Shown here: positions 8,646 through 14,512 of the stretch, piece by piece | Numbering within the stretch: the first letter of the stretch is position 1 | Layout of the letters: each line of letters begins with the position of its first letter | Assembly: GCA_016704305.1 (NCBI GenBank) | Contig: JADJAL010000061.1 | Coordinates: forward strand, 1-28,906 | DNA from: Haliea sp. | Lineage (GTDB): Bacteria > Pseudomonadota > Gammaproteobacteria > Pseudomonadales > Halieaceae | Length of the DNA stretch: 28,906 nucleotides | Reading direction: 5' to 3' | Translations under genes and position numbers: made by a program | The notes under the pieces: generated by a model | What the model was told of the DNA's origin: nothing | Seen by the model: only the letters and a program-made list of their open reading frames with translations | Databases searched by the model: none

Positions 8646-8719
8646 AGGGCGCGGGCTTAGGCCTTTATTAGTTGGTGTCTTCATACTAAGCCATACTTTT
8701 GCCATCTGAAACACTTTGC
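8646..8719. repeat. Interspersed ~75-bp repeat, copy B
   Basis: A near full-length match to copy A: GGGCGCGGGCTTAGGCCTTT, then TTGGTGT, CATACTAAG and ATCTGAAACACTTT. Inside it GGCTTAG (8654-8660) and CTAAGCC (8685-8691) are inverted, while CCAAC (8640-8644) pairs with GTTGG (8671-8675), giving two interleaved stems. The second stem is not conserved in copy A. It occupies the gap between the antitoxin gene and the opposite-strand small ORF. Confidence 0.7.
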
Positions 8720-8795
8720 TTAGGCTGGGGGTACTGGAACGACGTAAACTCTCGCCCAGGGCGAGGCACTGAGCCCGTGTTATTCGAGGTGGTGT

Positions 8796-8966
8796 ATGAC
8801 GAAGCAGATTATCAAGTTTGAGATTGAGAAAGAGACCAAGAACAGCGTGCGCTACAAAGAGGTACCTGCAGAGGGTCAGGCGCCGATTGTTGGCAGCTTG
8901 TATGTGCAGAAGTGGTTTGCCGGCTCCAGCAAGGCCCTCGAAGTGACGATTGAGAAGAAGGATTAA
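8796..8966 (+). CDS. Small conserved-looking protein, 56 residues
   Basis: ATG at 8796 preceded by GAGGTGG, ending at TAA 8964-8966. The product starts MTKQIIKFEIEKETKNSVRY, contains GSLYVQKWFAGSSKALEVTIEKKD, is highly charged and looks like a small beta-sheet cytosolic protein with no signal or membrane segment. It stops 5 bp before the TTG start of the M28 peptidase, and the peptidase ribosome-binding site (AAGAAGGA) lies inside its 3' end, so the two are probably co-translated. I believe similar short proteins occur widely, but I cannot assign a function. Confidence 0.72.
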   Translation: MTKQIIKFEIEKETKNSVRYKEVPAEGQAPIVGSLYVQKWFAGSSKALEVTIEKKD

Positions 8967-8971
8967 CCGCG

Positions 8972-10318
8972 TTGAAACGCTACTTTCTGTTGCTACTGCT
9001 TTTTTCATCCCTGGCGCTTGCAGATGACCAGGCTGCAACGGCATCGATGCTTCGTGACAAGGCTCTTGATAGCACCAAGGGCTGGGATATTGTCGAATCG
9101 CTTACGACAGAGGTGGGCCCGAGACTGGCGGGGACCGACGCAGACAAGCGTGCAGTGCGTTGGGCCAGGGCGTTACTTGAGCAATCCAGAGACGCCGGGG
9201 CTTTCGATAAGGTTTGGCTGGAGCCTGTGAGCTTCCCCATCTGGCAGCGCCACCGGGAGCAGGCCCGTGTCGTGTCTCCCTACCCGCAACCCCTCACGAT
9301 CACCGCGCTGGGCTATAGCGGTTCTACCGACGGTGAGATCAGTGCCGAGGTGATCGCCTTTCCCAACCTGGCCTCGCTGCAGGCGGCCGATGAGAAATTA
9401 GTCGCGGGCAAAATCGTGTTTATCAATCAGCCGATGTTCCGGGACCGTGAAGGCGCAGGCTACGCCGAGGTGGTGCCCAATCGCTACGCCGCCGGGAGCG
9501 TCGCCAAAGAGAAAGGTGCCGTGGCCGCGTTGATTCGATCTGCGGGAACCGATAGCCATCGCTTTCCGCATTCTGGGGCTTCAACCCGTGAGGATGATCC
9601 TTTGCCCGCCGCCGCGTTGTCGGCTCCCGATGCAGAGCAGTTGCAGCGCATACTGGATCGCGGGGAAACGTTGACGGTGGCGCTGGATATCAATGTTTCT
9701 GAGCAGCCGGGCGGTGAATCCTACAATGTGATTGCGCAAATCGATGGCCGCGTTGATGCGAAGAAAGTTGTGCTGATTGCGGCCCATCTCGATAGCTGGG
9801 ATTTGGGGACGGGTGCGATTGATGACGGCGCCGGAGTGGCGATCACTGTCGCTGCCGCGCAGCTCATTGGCGAGCTACCGCAGCGCCCGAAGCACAGTGT
9901 GCGGATGGTGCTGTTTGCGAATGAGGAACAGGGTATCTGGGGCGCCAAGGCGTATGCCGAGCAACATAAGGATGAGCTGAAAAATCACCTGTTTGCATCG
10001 GAGTCGGACTTTGGCGCCGGCCCGGTGTGGCGTTTTGATAGCGCAAATGAAGCGCTGATGAACAAAGCGATGCCGCATTTGGCGGCATTGAGTATTGAAA
10101 AAGGTGGCGAGGCCTCCAGCGCTGGCCCCGATATCACGCCATTGCTGGAGGCCGGAGTGCCCATCTTCCAATTACAACAGGATGGCATCGATTACTTTGA
10201 CTACCACCACACCGCCGATGACACGCTCGATAAAATCGATGCCAAAGACCTGCAACAGAATATCGCTGCCTGGGCTGTCGTGACGTTTCTTGCGGCGGAA
10301 GATTTGGGGTCAGAGTAA
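8972..10318 (+). CDS. Secreted M28-family metallopeptidase with PA domain
   Basis: A zinc-dependent exopeptidase resembling carboxypeptidase Q/aminopeptidases of clan MH. The TTG start gives a signal peptide MKRYFLLLLLFSSLALA cleaved before DDQ, so it is exported. Residues about 110-235 form a PA-like insert (LVAGKIVFINQPMF ... EKGAVAALIRS). The peptidase core follows: VVLIAAHLDSWDLGTGAIDDGAG (first His and bridging Asp at about residues 271-283), FANEEQGIWGAKAYAEQH (catalytic Glu pair), ESDFGAGP (Asp ligand) and DYFDYHHTADDTLDKI (last His, about 412). All five metal ligands and the general base are visible. Length of 448 is normal. The stop codon lies inside a REP-like element, so the C-terminal GSE is encoded by the repeat. 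Confidence 0.92.
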   Translation: MKRYFLLLLLFSSLALADDQAATASMLRDKALDSTKGWDIVESLTTEVGPRLAGTDADKRAVRWARALLEQSRDAGAFDKVWLEPVSFPIWQRHREQARVVSPYPQPLTITALGYSGSTDGEISAEVIAFPNLASLQAADEKLVAGKIVFINQPMFRDREGAGYAEVVPNRYAAGSVAKEKGAVAALIRSAGTDSHRFPHSGASTREDDPLPAAALSAPDAEQLQRILDRGETLTVALDINVSEQPGGESYNVIAQIDGRVDAKKVVLIAAHLDSWDLGTGAIDDGAGVAITVAAAQLIGELPQRPKHSVRMVLFANEEQGIWGAKAYAEQHKDELKNHLFASESDFGAGPVWRFDSANEALMNKAMPHLAALSIEKGGEASSAGPDITPLLEAGVPIFQLQQDGIDYFDYHHTADDTLDKIDAKDLQQNIAAWAVVTFLAAEDLGSE

Positions 10319-10372
10319 AAACCCCCAGCAGCGATCTGTGTTAAAGGGCTTTTGTTAAAGGGCTCTGACCCC
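10306..10372. repeat. REP-like pair at the peptidase 3' end
   Basis: GGGGTCAGAGTAAAAAC (10306-10322) and, in opposite sense, AGGGCTCTGACCCC (10359-10372) bracket 36 bp. The first is the core of the palindromes at 17-20 kb; the second matches the termini of the RAYT unit at 11038 and 11488. The peptidase TAA (10316-10318) lies within the first. Confidence 0.75.
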
Positions 10373-10380
10373 TTATTTCC

Positions 10381-11022
10381 TTATTCCTCAGCCCAGTACC
10401 CGGCCACGGGCACCAGCAGGTAGACCAATAATGCCGAGACTACCATCAGCTGCAGTCCGTTTGGTGTGGCGCCAAACTGAGTGGCCGTTTGTAGGAACAC
10501 CAGCCCTATACACAGAAAAGCCAGGGCGCGGCGCCGAGCCTCCGGCCAGGAATTCGAGAAAGCCAGTAGCGCAACCGAACCTGAGAGCAGCAGCACTTCC
10601 AGCGCGTATGCGGCCATGGGCTGGTTCCATAAACCCAGCCCGACCTTGTAGGCGTTGTCCCAAAGTGCGAGATCGTGGCGGTGTACGAGTAAATCGAGAA
10701 ACCAATGCGAGGCGACTGCTGCAGCCAGTGTAAGGCCCAGCTTCAGTTTGTGCTCGCCACGTGCCCAGAGCATCACACCCAACACAGCGGCCGCAAATGA
10801 CCAAACCACCGTAGCGGGAAGGCTGTGCGTGTAAGGCATGTAAGAAAGCACCAGCGGATTGCCGGGCAAGGCCGGGTCAAGACTCGCTCTTTCTATACCC
10901 AGCAAGATGAACAGTGCCCAGAACACATCTACCAGTTGCACGGCCAGCAGCAAACTCCAAAGCGGCAGTCGCGGTTCGATGCGTTTGGCGACAAACGCTG
11001 CGCAGTAATGGCCAACAAACAT
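10381..11022 (-). CDS. Multi-pass membrane protein of unknown function
   Basis: 213 residues starting MFVGHYCAAFVAKRIEP, with about six predicted membrane segments (LWSLLLAVQLVDVFWALFIL, ATVVWSFAAAVLGVMLWA, LGLTLAAAVASHWFLDLLVH, AYALEVLLLSGSVALLAF and others). The early His-Tyr, the Asp in the first segment and SHWFLDLLVHRHD suggest kinship with DUF457-type membrane proteins that carry a His/Asp metal-site pattern, but this is a resemblance only. The ATG at 11022 is preferred over the longer opening at 11136 because AGGAGAT lies 8 bp upstream and the longer version would be encoded by the transposase repeat. The gene lies between REP copies on both sides. Confidence 0.75.
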   Translation of the reverse strand: MFVGHYCAAFVAKRIEPRLPLWSLLLAVQLVDVFWALFILLGIERASLDPALPGNPLVLSYMPYTHSLPATVVWSFAAAVLGVMLWARGEHKLKLGLTLAAAVASHWFLDLLVHRHDLALWDNAYKVGLGLWNQPMAAYALEVLLLSGSVALLAFSNSWPEARRRALAFLCIGLVFLQTATQFGATPNGLQLMVVSALLVYLLVPVAGYWAEE

Positions 11023-11024
11023 AA

Positions 11025-11414
11025 CTATCTCCTGGGTAGGGTCAGAGCCCTTTTTCGTGCGTGGGGAGCGAGTAACCCGTCGGGCTCTGCCAGCCCATTG
11101 CCTTGGAAACTGGACCAACGATAGTCCCCCGGACACATAACCATCCCTGCGCGCACCGGGTTCAGTTCAATGTAGCGATAACATGCCAATAGATAACTAG
11201 CCGAATCAACAATAGGGGTTAGCAGCAGATGCACATGGTTCGTCATGAGCACGTATGCATGGATTGAACAACCGTAGCGATCTCGACCTTCGCCCACCAG
11301 CGAGAGGTATAACTCGTAGTCTGCTGTTTCAAAGAAGATGGCCTGGCGATTATTACCGCGCTGAATCACATGCGCAGCCAGACCCGGAACAAAAAATCGT
11401 GGCTTCCTTGGCAT
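11025..11414 (-). pseudogene. RAYT (REP-associated Y1 transposase) with internal deletion
   Basis: The start MPRKPRFFVPGLAAHVIQRG and the motif YVLMTNHVHLLLTP (HUH residues H60 and H62) identify a REP-associated tyrosine transposase of the IS200-like Y1 superfamily. After residue 67 the sequence jumps to IVDSASYLLACYRYIELNPV, which normally follows about 40-45 residues later. The missing part includes the helix that carries the catalytic tyrosine (RYVQYIN-like in relatives). The frame is preserved, giving 129 instead of about 190-220 residues. The C-terminal KRALTLP is encoded by the element's own terminal repeat. It should be unable to cleave DNA by itself. Its stop is 2 bp before the membrane-protein ATG. 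Confidence 0.85.
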
Positions 11415-11504
11415 AATTCAAATCGTCCTTGATTTGATTTCACGAAGGTATGCAGTCTACGCCACCACGACACACAAACAACGTCATAAAAGGGCTCTGA
11501 CCCT
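11038..11504 (-). mobile_element. Non-autonomous RAYT unit with 17-bp inverted ends
   Basis: AGGGTCAGAGCCCTTTT at 11038-11054 is the exact reverse complement of 11488-11504, and the match stops precisely at 17 bp on both sides. The ends belong to the same GGGTCAGAG family as the REP elements elsewhere in the window, linking this transposase to those repeats. The unit is 467 bp and carries only the deleted transposase gene. Confidence 0.8.
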
Positions 11505-11539
11505 GAGCACCCATTTTGGCTACGGGGTTGATTCGGGAT

Positions 11540-11557
11540 CACAGTCGCTTGTTAAGC
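11540..11557 (-). other. Half attC-like site at the HNH gene end
   Basis: In minus-strand sense GCTTAACAAGCGACTG begins with GCTTAAC, an exact RYYYAAC box that contains the stop codon of the HNH gene. That is the placement expected for the 5' box of an integron attC. No matching GTTRRRY box follows; the RAYT unit begins about 36 bp further on. Confidence 0.45.
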
Positions 11558-12319
11558 ATTTGCGGGTAAAAACGTGTATTCACTACTGTTCATGTTTTGC
11601 TCAGCAAATTCTCTAAATAGTGGAAACAGTGATGCATCTGGAGATAGATCAATAAGAATCTCCATCATCGCTAATCGAAATGTTGCAGCATAGTCAACAC
11701 CACGCTTGAACGGCGGCCACGCCTGATTCTTGTAGTCACCGTCGGATGCGTGCGTCAGCATCAGTGGGCGTTCACCACGACCATGAAGAACGAATGATCT
11801 GACAGAATCAAACTGACTTTGTCTCGCTACGCTTGGACCGAGATAATAGGCTAGGGCCTCAAACCCAATTTTTACAAGCCCACGACGAAACTTCTTGGAT
11901 CTTCCAATATCTGTTGAAAATGACAATGTCGCTTCCGTTCCGTGTGTTGAGAAGTCTCCTCTTACATCTCTCTCTCGACCTCGAAACGGCGCTACCAGTG
12001 TACCTCTAGGTGTAGTGACTGGGTTGGCGTCCATATTTAGAACGAGAAACTTCTCATTTTCAAAAACCCCGCCATTAAGGTTCCCATAGCTATAAATGCC
12101 TGGTTGTTTTCGGTTTTTCCTCGGTACTCCGGCTTGAAAGGCCGATATCTCGATGTCGGCGATTACAGCTTGGTCAACCTGGCCAAGCCGGTTGTTACAC
12201 TTTTCACATACCACGCCTGCCGTTAGCACAAACTCTTCTGGACACCCCAATGCATCAGGAATGATGTGCTCAATAGCTTTAGTACTATTTTCTCTCAAAC
12301 ACCAGATGCAGACAGTCAT
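11552..12319 (-). CDS. HNH endonuclease family protein
   Basis: 255 residues. The N-terminal CIWCLRENSTKAIEHIIPDALG and CEKCNNRLGQVD give the Cys-x2-Cys, His-Ile-Ile-Pro and second Cys-x2-Cys-Asn pattern of HNH_5-type nucleases, a zinc-stabilised beta-beta-alpha metal finger that cuts DNA. The remaining about 190 residues have no motif I know and may recognise a target. There is no signal peptide or membrane segment. GC content is clearly lower than in the 15-18 kb genes. It follows an attC-like site, is followed by a half-site, and shares strand with the restriction endonuclease. A role in phage or plasmid defence is plausible but inferred. Confidence 0.8.
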   Translation of the reverse strand: MTVCIWCLRENSTKAIEHIIPDALGCPEEFVLTAGVVCEKCNNRLGQVDQAVIADIEISAFQAGVPRKNRKQPGIYSYGNLNGGVFENEKFLVLNMDANPVTTPRGTLVAPFRGRERDVRGDFSTHGTEATLSFSTDIGRSKKFRRGLVKIGFEALAYYLGPSVARQSQFDSVRSFVLHGRGERPLMLTHASDGDYKNQAWPPFKRGVDYAATFRLAMMEILIDLSPDASLFPLFREFAEQNMNSSEYTFLPANA

Positions 12320-12330
12320 TCCGATTTGAC

Positions 12331-12402
12331 GCTTAACGCCAACAGGATGGGAAAATTTGTAGCGCAGCGGAAAATTTTTCCCTGTGCTTGCGATTGCTAG
12401 GC
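12331..12402 (-). other. attC-like recombination site 1
   Basis: Read on the minus strand, 72 nt run from GCCTAGC (close to RYYYAAC, one mismatch) to GTTAAGC (an exact GTTRRRY). The two arms fold: GCCTAGC.AATCGCAAGCACAGG pairs with CCTGTTGGCGTTAAGC with a few extra bases on one arm, and a second stem AAAAATTT/AAATTTT lies inside. Asymmetric arms ending in conserved boxes are the hallmark of integron attC sites. It starts 11 nt after the restriction gene stop and ends 12 nt before the HNH start. Confidence 0.6.
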
Positions 12403-12412
12403 TTACAGGACA

Positions 12413-13291
12413 TTAAAGAAGGTCTCTTACGCGAACAAAAGGTCGACCAGTTTCCGCAGCACGGCGCACCTTTTTAGATAGAACAGACTGAAGTGAAAGT
12501 CTGCCTAAAAGTACTTCACTTAGATCCAAGCCGTCCATACAAATAAGCCGCTTTCCACTACCGAAAGCCAGCAGTCCATCTTCCGTAAAGCCACTATTAC
12601 TGATGAACAACCCTCTAGACCACGTAGCCTTATCCTCCACTTTCGCATTAAAAGCTCTAAGATCAGTTGCATCGACTTGCTGGTTCGTCCACTTGGCCTC
12701 AAGTAAGTACGTTTCGCCCATCATTTCAAAACTACCGTCGATTTGTTCACCAACAAGGCGGAAAGAAGCTCGTCCCGACAAACCGCATGCGTCGAAGAGC
12801 TCTTTCAAGAACTTTTCAAATGCATATCCTCTTGGTTGAGGGTCAAGAGTACTAACTTCCATAAGTTTACCAAGCAGCTTGTTGGCCAAATGGTCATCCA
12901 TTTTCTCAACTTGTACGGTTTGAGAATTCCCTTTCTGGTGATTTGGAGGTTTTCCGCCAAGTCTTGCGATAAGCTCCCAAAACTCAGAGACATATTGAGG
13001 GTTCTCTTCTTCAACTCCCGCTCGCTTCCTTTTCACTGCTCTGTATTCCCAGAGAGAATTCAGGACTCTTAATGCTTCTTCCTTACTGGCCTGTCTTAAA
13101 TAACTGCGAAGACGTTTCGCCTTGCTGTTACCAATATCGCAATAGCTAGCATTATCTATGTCAATGTTGAGTTCATCGGCAAAGAACTCAGAGAATGTTC
13201 TATTTGAGAAATCCAACACAAATCCACCGCCCATCTCGAACATATAGTCGAGCAGATCGAAGTCCAGCCTTTTTAAGGGATTATTATTCAT
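12413..13291 (-). CDS. Mrr-like restriction endonuclease with N-terminal defence-type domain
   Basis: 292 residues. The N-terminal about 95 residues (MFEMGGGFVLDFSNRTFSEF, IDIDNASYCDIGNSKAKRLR) resemble the AbiJ N-terminal domain found in front of varied effectors in abortive-infection proteins; I recall this from memory and it needs a profile search. The C-terminal half is a PD-(D/E)xK nuclease of the Mrr class: GYAFEKFLKELFDACGL (helix Glu), GEQIDGSFEMMGETYLLEAKW (Asp, then E-x-K), GLFISNSGFTEDGLLAFG. All catalytic residues are present and the gene is intact. Low GC and flanking attC-like sites suggest a mobile defence gene. Target (modified DNA, phage DNA) is unknown. Confidence 0.8.
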   Translation of the reverse strand: MNNNPLKRLDFDLLDYMFEMGGGFVLDFSNRTFSEFFADELNIDIDNASYCDIGNSKAKRLRSYLRQASKEEALRVLNSLWEYRAVKRKRAGVEEENPQYVSEFWELIARLGGKPPNHQKGNSQTVQVEKMDDHLANKLLGKLMEVSTLDPQPRGYAFEKFLKELFDACGLSGRASFRLVGEQIDGSFEMMGETYLLEAKWTNQQVDATDLRAFNAKVEDKATWSRGLFISNSGFTEDGLLAFGSGKRLICMDGLDLSEVLLGRLSLQSVLSKKVRRAAETGRPFVRVRDLL

Positions 13292-13309
13292 TGCCTCGAT
13301 CTTTTTTGA

Positions 13310-13367
13310 GTCTAACGTCTCGGGCTGAGGCGGCGGTCACGCCGTCGCAAGCTCCGACTTCTTAGTC
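13310..13367 (-). other. attC-like recombination site 2
   Basis: On the minus strand 58 nt run from GACTAAG (degenerate RYYYAAC, containing the PIN gene stop codon) to GTTAGAC (exact GTTRRRY), ending 19 nt before the restriction gene start. GTCGGAGCTTGCGACGGCG can pair imperfectly with CGCCGCCTCAGCCCGAGAC around the loop TGAC. The same box layout occurs at 12331-12402 with a different stem sequence, as expected for attC sites, whose structure is conserved more than their sequence. Confidence 0.6.
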
Positions 13368-13649
13368 GGATGCAAGTGCGGCATTCGGATCTTTGTTCTT
13401 TTCGATCGCCGGTGGTATTACCATTTCCGCCCATTCCGTTTCCACTGTCGCGCTTGTTACAAGCCACAGAGTCCTTGGACTTAATTTCGTTTTTCCGATT
13501 AGTGTTTGAGCAAACCTCGCGGAATTCGAATCAATGCTTTCTCTGATCGGAGAGCGAACAATATCGAGAAAAACACAAGTATCCAAATATAGCATTGCCG
13601 ATGGATCACCCAGGATCGTAGTACATGCGTCAGCGTAGCTGATTGGCAC
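13362..13649 (-). CDS. PIN-like nuclease domain protein, apparently cut short
   Basis: 95 residues starting from GTG at 13649 with AGGAG upstream. MLYLDTCVFLDIVRSP is a PIN-domain first strand with its acidic residues (D23 and D29), and LWLVTSATVETEWAEM carries a second acidic site. The further acidic residues and the C-terminal half expected of a PIN RNase (120 residues or more) are missing. The frame ends in the 5' box of the attC-like site, so the cassette seems to hold only part of the gene. The start is 2 bp after the stop of the upstream gene, so the two form a tight pair. Confidence 0.6.
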   Translation of the reverse strand: MPISYADACTTILGDPSAMLYLDTCVFLDIVRSPIRESIDSNSARFAQTLIGKTKLSPRTLWLVTSATVETEWAEMVIPPAIEKNKDPNAALASD

Positions 13650-13651
13650 GG

Positions 13652-14287
13652 CTAACGCTCCTGTGTGTACGATAGCAGGTCTTGCGAAAACTCAAATTGA
13701 ATGCCGAGTTCTATCGCGCTTTCTTCCGACCAGCCAAGCTCCACTAGCGTACGGATTATCAAATCGGTATGTAGTTCGGAACCTGATTCATGAGCAAGAA
13801 TCAAGAACTCAAGCCAGCGTTTCCTATCTAGCGGATGCGAACTTCCTGTTGATTTATTGGCCAAGTTAGAGAAACTCAGGAGAGATTTCTCTACTTTAAC
13901 TCCGGCAACACTGCCCACACTTACTTCGTTGCTTGTTAGCTCTACAGTGATTGAGCTGCCTTTTATGGCTGGCTGCACGATGCTCTCGAAAAAATTCTCT
14001 AGGGCTGCGTTATATTGGTCATGCGTCAGCTCACTTGCCTCGGTAGGGACTATATTAGATACCCACCAAGTTTCTCCTTCCTTTGGAAAAAGGAACAAGG
14101 CAGCCGGTTCGACAGAAGTACCTTTTGTTGCTTCGAAGCAAATTGGCTTATCTCCCATGCCACTGAGTTCTTCTTCCTTATCTTTCCTTCGAATCCAAGG
14201 CGCCTTTGATTGGCTCTCAAGTCCATTTGAGAACGTCTCAAGATCTACGCCATTTAGATGAATGTAAAGGTCACGAAAAGTTTTCAT
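13652..14287 (-). CDS. Unknown protein paired with the PIN-like gene
   Basis: 211 residues, soluble, acidic, with no motif I recognise. The ATG at 14287 has AGAGGAAAT just upstream. Notable stretches are LYIHLNGVDLETFSNGL, PAALFLFPKEGETWWVSNIVP, and a helical C-terminus RKRWLEFLILAHESGSELHTDLIIRTLVELGW that may be a small helical domain. It is immediately upstream of, and probably translated with, the PIN-like protein, so it may be a partner in a toxin-antitoxin or defence pair; that is inference from spacing. Base composition matches the restriction and HNH genes and differs from the acyl-CoA dehydrogenases. Confidence 0.7.
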   Translation of the reverse strand: MKTFRDLYIHLNGVDLETFSNGLESQSKAPWIRRKDKEEELSGMGDKPICFEATKGTSVEPAALFLFPKEGETWWVSNIVPTEASELTHDQYNAALENFFESIVQPAIKGSSITVELTSNEVSVGSVAGVKVEKSLLSFSNLANKSTGSSHPLDRKRWLEFLILAHESGSELHTDLIIRTLVELGWSEESAIELGIQFEFSQDLLSYTQER

Positions 14288-14512
14288 ATTTCCTCTTCAT
14301 TTTTACGCATAACAGCGATTTATATGCTGTAGCCAAGTGTAAACAGTCTGCCACTGCTGGCCATGTTCATTGGGATATAGCCATAAGTGTTCGATAACCA
14401 CTACAACATATGGTAACTACGTAAATCCATCCGTAAGTTACAATCACTGTCTCTATGAACGCTTTCTGCTCAAATCCAACTGCCCACTTCATCTACGTTA
14501 CCTGATCGAGCA

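Noticed and set aside
14288..14512. GTTATGC upstream of the 211-aa gene as an attC or attI site
   Set aside because: It misses the GTTRRRY pattern at one position and no inverted partner lies between it and the SDR gene; weak TTTACA/TATAAA boxes there have poor spacing.
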